Shown: positions 22,061 through 34,270 of the stretch, one piece after another
How the letters are laid out: every line of letters begins with the position of its first letter
How positions within the stretch are numbered: the stretch's first letter is position 1
Assembly (NCBI GenBank): GCA_964019135.1
Contig: OZ025253.1
Span: 37,250,548 to 37,314,547, forward strand
Direction: 5' to 3'
Origin: Arenicola marina
Lineage: Eukaryota; Annelida; Polychaeta; Arenicolidae
DNA length: 64,000 nucleotides
Notes under the pieces: generated by a model
Told to the model about the DNA's origin: nothing
Database searches by the model: none
The model's input: the letters and a program-made list of their open reading frames with translations, nothing else
Program-made: the position numbers and the translations under genes

Positions 22061-22950
22061 CCCCCCACCCCCCTCCTCCCATCCCCATATAGCAGTGGGA
22101 GGGGGGGGGGGCACTGTTATACAAATCTGGCGGGGGAGGGTGGTTCCGCGGGTGTCATTTCATGCATGAGAGACCGAACATTTGTGATGAAAACGATAAC
22201 TCTATAGACCGCACATTTAACATTTATGATGAAAAAGATACCCTTATTGAACGGATGTTGTAAAACTTGAGACCGAGAGGGGGGGGGGGCTCTGGAAATG
22301 TGCGTTCACAGAGCGGCTTTGCCGTGAAAATGACTTAACCGAGCGGGTCTGTATGGAACTGCGACATATAGCGGGTCAGCGGAAATAAATACCCCTTCCG
22401 AGTCGATTTTCGAGATGCAACGCCCATTGCGAGAGGTTTTTGGAGGTGAAAAATGGGGGCTTTACCGCCCCTCCCCCACCCAACCCAGCAATATATTAAG
22501 TAGGCCTACCCCCCCCCCTCCTCGCATGGGTGTACGCACCTGCTGCTGATGAAATAAAAACTTTCCCCCGAACAACAGGATTGAATAGGAATACCAATAG
22601 TCTGGCAACAGATAATGTCAGGCGTTAGAGTTGGTAACGCGTTTTTTTCAAATTCTCAAAAAGAAACTACTTATATATTGTAAAAATACAACAGCCGATC
22701 CCCATTTACAGATTTTAATGGTGGGTCCTTAACGTCATTATTAACTTCTTGTTTAATAACATGAAAGTCAGTACTCCCTTCACATCCGGTGAGTCGTCAG
22801 ATGTTCACCTCAAACCACAAACACGTAGTGATTGCAACCTGTCTCACTGCGCGCTAGTGCACTGTGACCAAGACGTCCACTCTGTCACCGGAGGATGCTC
22901 GTCCAATGGTGCTGAGGTCCGGAATGGTTTTAGAAGGGTGTTTAGGTTTA
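22061..22950. other. No gene recognised; poly-G/C tracts
   Basis: Contains several homopolymer G or C runs and short degenerate repeats (GACCGAACATTTGTGATGAAAA-like, about 22,172 and 22,207). No coding signature. Confidence 0.4.
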
Positions 22951-22954
22951 AATT

Positions 22955-23072
22955 TGTATTTTAGTCCAGACAACCGACAGATATACCCAAAACAAATTGC
23001 AATGGTAATCAAACCTGTTTTTTTCTCATACCTTAGGTATCCAGGAGTGGTCAAAATCTACCAAAATATATT
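22955..23072 (+). repeat. Dispersed repeat, inverted partner of 25,135-25,268
   Basis: Contains CAAATTGCAATGGTAATCAAA, TTTTTTTCTCATACCTT and CAAAATCTACCAAAAT. The reverse complement of 25,135-25,268 carries the same blocks in the same order, with small gaps. Confidence 0.6.
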
Positions 23073-23805
23073 CATTGAATCATATTTTAAGGGGTGGCTT
23101 AGTTTACCCTGTTATCCTATAGGAGAAGCAACGTAGGCCTATTTTAACATAAACGAAAAGGCAGGACGGCGAGGCAGTTGAGACCTGCACCACGAATTGT
23201 GACCTACAACCCATATTTCCAGTGTGAACGAAAGCGTTATTTAATCTACAAAATACAAAAGACACAAATAAAATATTTTGTATATTTCAGTTCCTACGAA
23301 ATTTTAGAGTATGGACCTCTCTTTCTGATTTTCCGGCTTTCGATGGACACGGTATTTGCGTGGTGAGGCGGATGAGTCTCAGGTTTGACCGACTGTTTCA
23401 TACTTATGTGGGATGGGAAGGGGGTGGGCCGGGCGGGTTAAGGAATCAAATTGTATTTCTTCCATCCAGAACAATAATGGATTATTTCATCGTCATCCAA
23501 TGTGAAATTGATCAATACAATTGGTACTTAGCAGCCGATTAAACGCTGGGGGTGGGGTGGGGGGGGGGGTTAGGGGGTTTAGACACCCCGCCAGTCGTAA
23601 AAGAAACAGTGGTGGACATTGCCGGTCATTCTCACTCCGCCCGCCCCTCCCCACCCCACCCCCCCCCCCCCCGATCGCAAGTTACCGGTGATAACCCCCA
23701 TTTTCAAGTTCATAGTTCCACCCCTACCTCTGCATAGCGATCTGGCATGGAGGGAGGGGGGGGGGGTTGTAGCTAGGCCGTCACGCCCGGGAGAGGTTGT
23801 GCACA
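23073..23805. other. No gene recognised
   Basis: AT-rich start, then GC-rich DNA with poly-G (about 23,560) and poly-C (about 23,660) tracts. Open frames result from low complexity. Confidence 0.4.
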
Positions 23806-24730
23806 AGCCAAGTTGGGGCGTTAACCAAGTTAGGAGAGGGGAGTCACGTTGAGTTGGGTGAGGGAAGCACCCCAAGTGAGGGGAGGGGACATTCTTTAAG
23901 TTAGGAGAGGGGCGACACCCTGAGATATGGAGGGCAGACACTCCAAGTTTGAATGTTATCCCTAGTTTTGTGGAGGGAAGACAATCCAAGTTGGGCAGTA
24001 CCCAAAGTTAGGGGGGAGGAGAGATCTAAAATTCGGATGGTACCCCATGATAGGGAAGGGGAAACGCCCCAAATTATAGATGGGGAAATACCCAAATATT
24101 TTGGAAGCGGGGGGGGGGGCGTCGCAAGTAGAGGTGATACCTCAAGTTTGGGGAGGGGAAATACCCCAAATTATGGGAGGAAAGACACTCCAGGTTGGGG
24201 TGAAAGCCCAAGTTTGGGGAGGGAAGAGGCCTCAAGTTATGGGAGCAGAAACACCCCAAGTTGGGGTGGTACTCTTAGTTACGGTGGTACCGCAAGTTAG
24301 GGGCAGGGATACACCATAAGTGAGGGTGTGACCTCCATTTGGGGTCCTACCAAAAGTTATGGGATGGGAGACATCCTAAGGTCCGGTGATACCCCGAGGA
24401 GTTGGGAGACACCCTAAGCTAGGGGAGGGGAGACACCCCAAGTTATGAGTGGGGAGGCACCCCAAATTATGAGTGGGGAGACAGCCCAAGTTAGGAGAGG
24501 GGAGACATCTTACGTTAGGGGAGGGGAGAAACCCCAAATTAGGGGAATGGAGACACCCAACGTTGTGGTGGTTTCCCTTATTTTGCTGGAGGTAGACACC
24601 TGAGATGGTTGTGGGGAGGCACCATAAGTTAGGAGGGGGGAAACAACCCAGTTTTTAGGGGAGGGGAGAACCCATGTTGGGGTTGTACCTCAAGTTCCGA
24701 GAGGGAGCCCCACCATGTTGGAGGTGGGGC
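23806..24730 (+). repeat. 24-bp GA-rich minisatellite, array 1
   Basis: About 35-40 degenerate units on the theme CCCCAAGTTAGGGGAGGGGA plus GACA. Units vary (AAATTATGGG, AAGTTTGGGG, GGTGGTACC interruptions). The same array type recurs at 27,715-27,772 and 29,165-29,890. Confidence 0.85.
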
Positions 24731-25134
24731 ACCCTTTATTTGCATAGAATGCAGATTATGTTGAATCAAACCGGTATTTGTGACGGTGTAAATACTAGGT
24801 AGATCTGCCCAAAGATAAAACGTGTATACAATCGTATAAATTGTAGAAATCGCTGCGCCAATACACGGTGTCGTTCGACAGCCGGAATACCGGGAGAGGG
24901 GTCCCTTATTAAAAATGATGTAGAAACTTTAGTATTACAGATATTGTATTTTTGTTAGTTGCATTTGGTAGATTCAATAACGTCCCATTACACATAGTAG
25001 GCGAATGGTACGCAGGTCATAATTCGTAGAAGGGATCTCAATTATAACGCTTCTCTTCCACTTCGTGTTAGGACAAATACGTAATCCATTTTGGTGCTAC
25101 AGGGGTTACGGCACACTACCCCCGTAAAAATATG
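24731..25134. other. No gene recognised
   Basis: Ordinary AT-rich DNA between two repeats; nothing identifiable. Confidence 0.5.
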
Positions 25135-25268
25135 TTCCAATCAATAGATTTTGGTAGATTTTGAAAATGATATTCATAGTTACAGAAGGAATGAGAAAAA
25201 AACGAGTTTGATTACTATTGCAATTTGTTTCGGGGTGACCCCTGATTTAGCACAGACTGCCCGGATTA
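25135..25268 (-). repeat. Dispersed repeat, inverted partner of 22,955-23,072
   Basis: Matches the other copy in reverse complement (see that entry). The arrangement places about 2 kb between two inverted copies. Confidence 0.6.
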
Positions 25269-26765
25269 TTTCTAGAATTTGCCAAACTGTGAATATATCT
25301 TCGATTAGAGCCATATTCAATTTTCGGGTATGAAGGATAATTCTGACGGTTAAATTTGACATAGGGCATCGGGACTATAGCTTAAGCGGGACGCCCTCTG
25401 CCGGGAGATCCGCCATGAGCAGGACGGGGAACCAAGGCCGTGGAGGGTGGTTCTATAAATGATGGTTTTGTGACTGATACAGTCAATGTTAGGTTTGCAA
25501 AAGTTATGTACACGAAAAAGTTCTAATACTCACAATCAACCCCCCCCCCCCCCAAACAAAAAGTGGTCATGGAATTTTCGCAAATGGCGATTGCATCCAG
25601 TGCCTATATTTAGACTGTGTGCATTTTGGTTGATGTGCGCTTCGCGCGAATGAAGCAACGCGTTAGTGGGCGCATGTCTTTGGTAACCCGGGTGTATCCC
25701 CAAGGTAAACCCAATATGCAAATTACGCGTCGGTATACCGCCCGACACCTCTTTCTCCCGGGACGGGTGCGCGCGCATCTATTCGCTATGCCGATTTGCC
25801 CCGTTTAAAACAGCACAGGACATTCGGGAGAAGGCGACTGCCTAGGCTGATTTCACTGCCCCTAAATTAACCGACATGACCGGTGTGAACATTCGGCATT
25901 AACATTCTGCTTAGCCCTATCGGTATGTCCGCATGAACTTGAGCATACCGGGCGCCATACCGTTCCTGGTCCAAAAAAATGCACCCACTGACATCCGCCT
26001 GACTTAGCCCTGGTAAGTCACTTGGAGCCAAATGCAATGTGCGCGAGACGAGTGCGACAATATTGTCAAATCGACAGGCACACCAACGCACAAAATAGTA
26101 AAGGACGTTGCCTCGTATGGAATAATATTAGGGCAAAAATTCCAAATTCTTTATTCTACAAGCCATTCATGTAAATAACACTATATTCATGTACTTCAGA
26201 TTTTTGTCCATATTTTCTAAATTCTCATGCTATTATTTTATTATTCGTTGTACACTGCTGCTCGCTTTGTGGTAAAACAAGTTTCCAATTAAAAATATGA
26301 AACGAAAAATAAAGCATATGGAATGAACAATAAAGAATATAGAACTGGGAATTATGGCCCTAATATCGCGGCATTCGTCTTAGTCTCATTTTACCAGATG
26401 GCGCTGCTCGGTCGTCCAGTTCGGCAATTAGATAATCTATCACGTAACACTTGTATGTCTACTGGCCTAATTAGTGTGCGTGCGTATCCGATCCGAGTAC
26501 ATCTCTTATTAAATTAGGGTGGAGTCCTAGATTTGAGTTACTCTCTTAACAAAAAGTGAACAATGGACCAACAGGGCCGCACAAACTTAGGGTGAAAGGT
26601 TCCAAGAGTCAGAATTAGGGGCATTACAACAGCGATGTTCCACATTGTAAAATATTCCCCTCCTACACCACGCTGATGGCCGTTTTATCATTTACGAATA
26701 TCGGTTTGACTGTTTATCCGCGAAGGGTCGCAAATCTAATTTTATTACCTTCTCCTAACCGAACA
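25269..26765. other. No gene recognised
   Basis: Poly-C tract at about 25,540. Short frames on both strands around 25,540-25,810 and 25,867-26,091 lack domains. AT-rich from 26,100 to 26,340. Confidence 0.45.
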
Positions 26766-26769
26766 ACTC

Positions 26770-26955
26770 GCTGTGTTTTCCCAGTAGAAAGCGCAGGGGA
26801 CACAACCCTGAGGGTTTATTACTTATTTACAGTTCCGAGATCTTCTAGTAGATAGCGCCGGGGCTGCGACTCCGCGCTGGTTCATTAATTATTTACCAAT
26901 CTGTGTGAGCGACGGGGCTACGGCCCCGCGTGGTTGTATTGATTATTTAGACACT
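26770..26955 (+). repeat. ~70-80 bp degenerate tandem repeat, three copies
   Basis: Three units with a hairpin-forming GGGGCTGCGACTCCGCG / GGGGCTACGGCCCCGCG core, each followed by TATTGATTATTTA-like sequence. Copies are at about 26,787, 26,860 and 26,910. Confidence 0.5.
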
Positions 26956-27146
26956 CGGCGAGCTGACCGCCAGCTGTGTATACACAGACGAGCACCAACC
27001 CCTTAACTTTATGGGCTTTTTATATTACACTTACCCACGGGACCGTAAGTTGTCACCGTGGATTTTCTACATCAAGCTTTAAGCCCAAACTTTAATTCGA
27101 TTCTGCGTCACCGCTTCAAATAAAGTAACCGGAAACCTGGCTGACT

Positions 27147-27554
27147 GTCACGCCCTAGTGGTCGTGACATATTCTGATTGGCTAATCCCAGCTGGCGGCG
27201 CGGTGATCGGTCGACGGTCAGGCGCGCCGGCTTGCCTGATTGGCCAAGCAGGCAGACAGCCATGGAATCCACCCCGATATAAACCCTAGGTTTTTTACAT
27301 GAGATTACATTCGGATTGAGCCTGACATCTTTACACGTATACTTGGAAGGTCACCTTGCTCTTTATGGGACCATGACCTCGTCTTCGATGTTGATTGTAT
27401 AGTCTTAGTATTATCGACGCCAAATAAACTGCGTCCACACTTCATCTCCTGACTTGTGATGTGCCTAAAACTGGGGAACCGCACCTAGTGGACCTGGACA
27501 TGTTATGATCGTTAAAGCCGGGACCGAGCCCAACGAGACCCCGACTTTACAACA
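27147..27554 (+). promoter_or_regulatory. Possible solo LTR (promoter plus poly(A) signal)
   Basis: A stretch that opens TGTCACGCCC and closes TTTACAACA, with CCAAT-like ATTGG motifs (about 27,177 and 27,239), TATAAA at 27,278-27,283 and AATAAA at 27,423-27,428 in LTR-like order. No flanking target duplication was found and the second LTR is absent, so identity as a solo LTR of a Gypsy-type fossil is only inferred. Confidence 0.3.
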
Positions 27555-27557
27555 TGA

Positions 27558-27660
27558 AGCTTTTGTGGCGCAATGGCAGGGCGGCCAGCTTAGCGTTGTA
27601 GGGTCTAGGGTTCAAACCCCGTTTAGCGTTATAGGGTCGAGGGTTCAAGCCCCGTACGGG
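27558..27660 (+). other. tRNA-like sequence with A box and two B boxes
   Basis: TGGCGCAATGG (27,566-27,576) fits a pol III A box. GGGTTCAAACCCC (27,608-27,620) fits a B box, and a second B box GGGTTCAAGCCCC lies 33 bp on (27,641-27,653). The stretch TAGCGTT(G/A)TAGGGTC between them is duplicated. The would-be acceptor stem does not pair, so it is not a functional tRNA; it is more likely a tRNA relic or SINE head. Confidence 0.5.
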
Positions 27661-27714
27661 ATTTATATTTTTTCATTTTGAGGATGGCAGCAACCTTTAT
27701 TTAGGCTCAAAAGT

Positions 27715-27772
27715 GTGGTCCTACCCGAAGTTATGGGAGGGGAGACATCCTAAGGTCGGGAGATTCCCCAAG
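27715..27772 (+). repeat. 24-bp GA-rich minisatellite, short array 2
   Basis: Two to three units (GAAGTTATGGGAGGGGAGAC and relatives), same family as arrays 1 and 3. Confidence 0.7.
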
Positions 27773-29160
27773 TTAAGGCTAATTAAGATTGACTAATTAA
27801 CTAAGATTAATCGGAATAGTCTTAGTTCAGGCCATCTCCGGCACGTCCACAGCCCCAGGCACAGCCCCAAAGATTGTCTAGAGCACATTCTCAAGGGCGG
27901 CTGGACCCGCCACCCCCACCACCCTGTTTAAGGAAGACTACGCCCCCTCTTTTGTTTTGAGGAAGAACGCTATTTGAGGCGGCGTAAACAGACAAAAACA
28001 TACATATAGACATAATCTAACAAGATACACATATTACTTGCTCAAGTTATCGTGCAGTTGGAAGGCGTGATAAACGAATGCAGCCAGATTAGCATAGTCA
28101 TTCTCATCTAAGGCAGATGCAGCCAGATTATGGGTGGCGGGTGGGGGGGAGGTGATTTCCGATCTCCGGGATCGTTATCCGTGCAATTCCTGGTTAAACG
28201 CCCTGTGCCTATTGGTAAAGTCCCCGCCCTGTACTAATCTCGCTGGGCGCGACTAGTCTCCACCAAGAAGGCAGAATTGCGTACCACTATACTGAATGTC
28301 TTACGTAAGTGATATGCTTAGTCATAGTTTCTAGAAAGTTCCCGACGCATGAGTCAGTTAACGAACTATGTACGCAGCCACGTGTCCTGAAACCCGCGTG
28401 GGTTGGGTCACTGCACCCACGAACGATGATGCAATCACGTGTCTCAGTACTCGTGACGCTTATTAGCTATATAATTTTTTTTAGAGAACGTTCTGGATCC
28501 GTCGGCCCGGAAGTCATAGGCCCTTATACAGCTCCGGAAGGGAGGCTGGCGAACGTGATGTTTGCGTTCTCGAACTAGAACACGGGTGATAAGGTGACAC
28601 TCGGCGCCAGCCAGTCTGACGCGAAATCCAGACGCGCAAACTAAAGAAAGAGGATGAAAGTATCTTTTCGCCAAATTCCTCCGAAATTCCTGATAAGGAA
28701 GTACACGCCCAGGGGTGTAGGTGCTTATGGGTATATAAGGGGCATGGATTCAGGAGTCCGAACAACGAGGGACAACCAGGGAACGGAGCAACAAGACGTT
28801 GAAGACAAGTTCTAAATATTAACAACGAGATGTACTACCGCTATCAATAACTGCTTAATTGAAATGTACGAGCGACTTCCTTGTGAATGCGAAGACCAGG
28901 AGTCCGTATACACGCCCTGGCCGAACCGAACATGCCACATGTGAGATTCGAAACCTCAACCTAGCACCCAGGTGTCCGATCTTACACTATTTACCGGAAT
29001 CCGTTTTAGCAGTCTGCGAATTCCATGATATTTGCGATATTGCTCTCCCTAATTCTTCATACAGTGGACATTGGAGTAAAAATGGTATTGATCTGCAAGA
29101 ACCTCATTACCGTTAGACAGGCAACAGTTGCATATGCGGAGACTTCTGTGAGTTTCCGCG
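27773..29160. other. No gene recognised; one TATA box-like site
   Basis: A TATATAAG at 28,732-28,739 within GGGTATATAAGGGG looks like a core promoter on the plus strand. Neither an 85-codon frame at 28,859-29,116 nor other frames nearby have a recognisable domain. The rest is ordinary DNA. Confidence 0.35.
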
Positions 29161-29164
29161 AGCC

Positions 29165-29890
29165 CTCACCTTAGGGGAGGGGATATACCCCAAGTTAGGG
29201 GAGGGGAGAGTCCCCAAATTAGGAGAGGGGAGACACCTCAAATTAGCGAAGCGAAGACACCCCAGGTTGGGGTGGTACGACAAGTTTGGGGAGGGGAGAC
29301 ACGCTAAGGGCGGGTGCTACCCCAAGTTAGGGGCGAGGAGATAACTCAATTTTGGGGAGGGGAGACCCCCAAATTGGGGAGGGAAGACTCCCCAAATTAA
29401 GAGACGAAATACAGCGCAGTTTGGGGTAGTACCTCGAGTTCGGGGAGGAGTTGGGTCTCAAGTTATGGGAGAGGATACAGCCTAAGGTCGTGTGATACCC
29501 CAAGTTAGGGGAGATAACTCAAATTCAGGGAGAGAAGACACCCAAGGTTGATGTGGTATTCCAAGTTTGGACAGGGGAGAGGCCCCAAGTTAGGGGAGGA
29601 GAGACATCCCAAATTAGGGAAGGCAAAACGCTCCGGGTTGGGGTGATACCTCATGTTAACGGAGGGGAGACATCCTAAGGTCGGATCCTACCCCAAGTTC
29701 GTGGAGAGGAGACAGCATACGTTAGGGTAGGAGAGACACCCTGAGCTACAGGCGGGGGGAGGGGGAGGGAGGGGGGCATCCCAAGTTAGGATAGAGGAGA
29801 CACCACAATTTAAGGGAGGTTAAGTTAGGGGGAGACATTTGGGGTGCTACCCTAAGTCACGGGAGGGTGGACACGGGAGGGTGGTGTCTC
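29165..29890 (+). repeat. 24-bp GA-rich minisatellite, array 3
   Basis: About 28-30 degenerate units of the CCCCAAGTTAGGGGAGGGGA theme, with interruptions like those in array 1. Confidence 0.85.
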
Positions 29891-30650
29891 GAGTTCAGCA
29901 TGTTTCCCATTCCGACCCTCAGAACTACCGGCACAATTTCCATGTTCAGAGTCATTTTACGAAAAAAACGAGGTAAAAGACCCATATATTTTTTTCACTT
30001 ATTTGAACAAGGAGTAAGCTTGTTACAGACAATTTTTTATTAACTTTGTCTGAGCCGTTTTTTTCTGTTCAATATTTCGTGTCGAAATTTCAAAATTCTC
30101 CAGTGACGGCCATGGTAAAATTAGATGTGACCCCCTACCTATTCAACGTCATTTTGACAGAAAAGTAGGTAGAAGACATATTTTTTTTATGTTATTTTAT
30201 CGTTTTGGATACACATTACTGTAAGTTAAAAAAATGTCAAGAAGTTTGTCTGAAAAAAATGTAATCTATGTATCTACCTTAATATGGTCATATACGGTTC
30301 AGATGCATTTAAATTAGTTTAAGAGTTTCCAAGTTAATACGAGTTACGTTGGATGCATGCATTGTCCCTGTTGCAGAAACCTGATAAAAACCGGCTTGTT
30401 GACACAACTACACAATTAATTATATTTTGTCCGTTTCCCATTTGTTTCTTGCGGAGATTGAACTGGAGTACCTGGGGTACCTGTATTAAGACGATGTAAC
30501 AATAACCGTTGTATATATAGCAAAAACTGTGCAAAATGAACTCTGGATTAGTGCGCGTTCCGTGCATTACTAAAAAAGGGATAATATATCACTATGGTCG
30601 CGGGCCAGTAGCCAATCAAGACTGGGGCGTAGTGTTGCGGGCTGCGCCAA
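29891..30650. other. AT-rich DNA with a diverged ~200-bp duplication
   Basis: Blocks TTCAGAGTCATTTTACG (about 29,945) and TTCAACGTCATTTTGACAG (about 30,145), each followed by poly-T and a TTTGTCTGA motif, suggest two old tandem copies. No coding signal. Confidence 0.35.
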
Positions 30651-30652
30651 GC

Positions 30653-30790
30653 CGTGACACGTGGTTTGGTTGGCGGGCTAGCGGCCTGCGCCACAAGCCG
30701 TGACACGTGGCTTGGTTGGCGGGCTAGCGGCCTGCGCCACAAGCCGTGACACGTGGCTTGGTTGGCGGGCTAGCGGCCTGCGCCACAAGC
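30653..30790 (+). repeat. 46-bp tandem repeat, three units
   Basis: Three near-identical units beginning CGTGACACGTGG and including GGCGGGCTAGCGGCCTGCG, starting at 30,653, 30,699 and 30,745. Near-identity indicates recent expansion. Confidence 0.9.
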
Positions 30791-31415
30791 CGCGCGGGAG
30801 AAACCCTCCCCTAACTCCCTCCCAAAACCCATCAAAGCAGTTTTCCCGAACATCTTAATCCAAACATAAAGTTTGGTATATATGCGGCATGTAGGCATTA
30901 CATGTTACGCCTATACGTCTGAAATGCACTGTGAAAGTAAATGCCGGTAAAGAAACGAAGCGAAGCAGACAATGCCAAGGTCAAGTTACAGATTGCGCAA
31001 ACAAAAAGGTATTTTACGTATGGAACAGCTACAAGATTGTCTGTTTGTCCCATTTGGGGCTACCCAGCATGATAAGTGGCTTGGTCGACGTAAATTGGGA
31101 CCGCGATAGACGCTCAGACACAACACTGGCCACCATTTGAGTCAATGGCTTCACCTCGGAGGAATATTCTGGGAATCCCAGGGGAGTTCTGGGAAACCGC
31201 CGGGGATTCCGGGGAATTCCACTCGTTCACACATTAACTCAAGCTTAGTACGCGGACTAACTTATCCAGAGTCTAATTTTGTTGTGGCATACCAACTAAC
31301 TTAGTACGGCGAATTGCTTGGACCGAGGTTTAACAAGTCCGCGGACTAGAATAGTTCTGGACGAACTTCGTCCGGGACTAACTTAGTCCGAGACTAGCTT
31401 AGTCCGCTTTCTGGC
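30791..31415. other. No gene recognised; short tandem motifs
   Basis: 31,140-31,215 has several GGGGATTCTGGGAA-like repeats; 31,240-31,410 has repeated ACTAACTTAGTCCG / GTCCGCGGACT motifs that can pair. A 69-codon frame at 30,931-31,140 has no known domain. Confidence 0.4.
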
Positions 31416-32457
31416 ATAGGGCTCTAAAAGAGGAATAATCGGTCTGAGAACTGATACAACATTTCCGGGAATATCTTCTTTCAGGACCCTATTCCAGAGC
31501 GACGAGTGAGGAATCGAATCCAACGCCTCTGCGAAAATAATAAACACGCGCAGTAAAAGCTACCGCTTTTTTTGTACAGGTACCTTTCGTTATAGCTTAC
31601 AGTGCAAAAACGTGATCAACAGTGGAGCGACTTTTACGATATGCCGCCTGACTTTCTCCAATTTTGCCATTTGCTTTGGCACTTATATGAAACCTATTGT
31701 TGAAAAGTGTCTAATAGATTTTGCCCAAGACGTTAGGAAGTGATAGATCGATAGTTATTTGCATCCATTTTGGGTCTCTTTTTATGCAGCGGTGCAATCT
31801 GTGCCTCCCCCATGCTTTTTGAAACTCTCCAGTATTCAAGATAACATTGAATAAAAAAACATATGGGTTACTTTAAAATTTCTGAACCACTTTTAGACAT
31901 TTTATATGCCAAACCAACGGGACCAGGAGCTTTGCCATTTGGCAGCTGTTTAATCACACCATCAACTTCGGCTACTTCTATACCCGAATACAAAAATAAA
32001 TAAGTGGTCGTGAATCATTAACGTCTCATTGATTCCATCGTCAAACTTATCGGGGATTTTACCAACAGTAAGCAGCGACTTGAAATAACGTTTCAACTCA
32101 CCGTCATTTATGGATGGGCAAGACGTTATTTTGACTAATGGTATGTCTCCTCTAAATGGCTAAGATTCCTGTTATTTTACTTATACTGCTTGAAACGGCC
32201 AAGATTTGTGGGGGATTCTTTCTCCTCAGATATGATTCCTTTTCTTCGTCAGATCGAGATAACCTGAACCTGCATGTTTAGAGCATGTGAACGTTATGGC
32301 TTGAAAGAATCGCATAGGCCTTCATGCCAACCGCTGCGTGGCAGAAGATCGGTTATCAGCGATGGAAACATTCTTTGCCTCAACGGCTTCATTAAACTCA
32401 AATTCAGTGACAATAATGATGCGGGGTCACTTAGTTTTCAGCACTAATATTGATACC
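31416..32457 (-). mobile_element. Old LINE, RT part (left of the Gypsy insertion)
   Basis: Minus-strand frames give, in order, a DEEKESYLRRK-like linker, VIKQLPNGKAPGP (RT block, near 31,930), a YHFLTSWAKSI-like stretch, and FAEALDSIPHSSLWNRVL (near 31,520), matching the KAFDSI.H..LW block of LINE RTs. Many stops and frame changes mark it as long dead. Its endonuclease part lies on the other side of the Gypsy element (43,766-44,010). Confidence 0.7.
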
Positions 32458-32461
32458 ATAT

Positions 32462-33937
32462 TGTAACGCACAAGTGGTCTGTCCGGTCAGGATGGCAGCA
32501 ACTGTTACGTTACGAAAGCAAAGAGAACGACAGCTGTGAACTTCTATCTTTTATTGAACCTGTTTTTGGCAGGACCGAGGTTGTCTTAACTAACGCGTAG
32601 GCTACTCAAGTGGATGCCCTTGTCTTCGCGGCGTAGGCTTACGAACATACAAGCATAGCTAAAATACCCTTGCCAACCCTCAGTAAGTTGGTGCCCAACT
32701 ATAACGTCGTATCCTGTGAGATTCCGTGCGTATTGAGGTAATTCCGTGCGGTTTTACATTCCCGTATAAGTAAGTGTAATTAGGACATCCCGTGAGATTC
32801 TGTGCGTTTAGCACCCCGTGTGATTCCGTGCGATTAATATCCCGTGAGATTCTGTGTGTTTAGCATCCCGTGCAATTCCGTGCGATTAATATCCCGTGAG
32901 ATTCTGTGCGTTTAGCATCCCGTGTATTTCCGTGCGATTAATATCCCGTGAGATTCTGTGCGTTTAATATCCCGTGAGATTCTGTGCGTTTAATATCCCG
33001 TGCGATTCTGTGTGTTTAGCATCCCGTGTAATTCCGTGTGGTTAATATCCCGTGAGATTCTGTGTGTTGTCCCATCCCGTGTGCATTCATGTCCCAGATG
33101 TTCCTGTGTATTATCGCATCCCTGTGTGTTTTCCTAACCCATGTGATCCTTACCAGTGCTTGTGGGGAGGTGGTCGAGTGACGGAATTCCTTCGTCGTCA
33201 ACTGACGTATCAGTGGTTTTGCGCGGCTATTTATAGCCATTGGTCATGTGACCCTAAATCCCGAAAACGCACAGGATATTCTTGCGCGTATTGCAATGTA
33301 AGTCAAATAATTATACACATGCATATTAAAATATGTTTTAGTATGCTAAATAACCCTTAGCAGGGCAACAATGTTTCTTAAGAGTCAAAACCCTCTACGT
33401 CCCTACCTTCTATACAAATATAACAATTTTCCCAGGAACTTCAGTCAACGCTAACCCTGGCAGTAAATCGGTCGACAATGACAATGTAACCTTACGCAGC
33501 TGTACAAGCAGTGTCTACACAGCGTTTGCAGTCATTAACAATTTCTCTAAACATACATTTCATATTATTACATCAGGCCCCACTGTTCCGACATAGGCAA
33601 GCTATAAATAACTATAATTAATCCCTTCAACTGTAAATGTAAAACCCAAACTTCCGTAGCATATGCACCGGAAATCAAGCCGTTGACACTGACAGTGTCA
33701 GTCGATGTTTCTAACAAGCGTTACAAAAGTGAAATAGACGGCTTTCCCCAAGTGTTAAGCAACAACTATGTAATCTCCCGTAAGTATAACTACTCCTGAA
33801 AGTTTGTACAGGTATTCTTAGTTGAAAGCTGGACAGATTAACCGTTTTATACAAATAACAGAACTTGTTGTCACCACAAGTTTGTCTCCGTGACAAATGC
33901 GAACATTAGAGCATGCCAATAGCCGCTTGTCATTTCA
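32462..33937 (-). repeat. Gypsy 3' LTR
   Basis: 1,476 bp, left-hand copy. Minus-strand signals: CCAAT (33,239-33,243), TATAAATA (33,228-33,235) and AATAAA (32,550-32,555). A ~26-bp tandem array built on CCCGTGAGATTCTGTGCGTT occupies about 32,775-33,065. Confidence 0.92.
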
Positions 33938-34270
33938 TTACCCTCTGTTTAAGTGTTGAAAAGCCCCCTTCAACACTACTCACGACGATCCGACAACAAG
34001 CAGGTCACAATCCGATTACATGCTGGTTAGTCACGAGTTATGCCCGTCTTATACTATGACGTTATACCGTTAGCCAATGTTTCTCATTCATACACATCAG
34101 TCATGAGCTAGCCGGTTTCAATATGGAATAAGCAGTAAAACTGCAGCGTCATTGACGCTTTAGGCTGATACTTAAACTACGCTTCCCGAAATCACGACAT
34201 TGCTCCTCTTAAGCGTTACGCTTGTAATTTGTATTCTAGAGAGATATAACCTGCATGCTCTATGCAATAT

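Noticed and set aside
27558-27660. Functional tRNA gene
   Set aside because: Acceptor stem does not pair and the T-arm block is duplicated.
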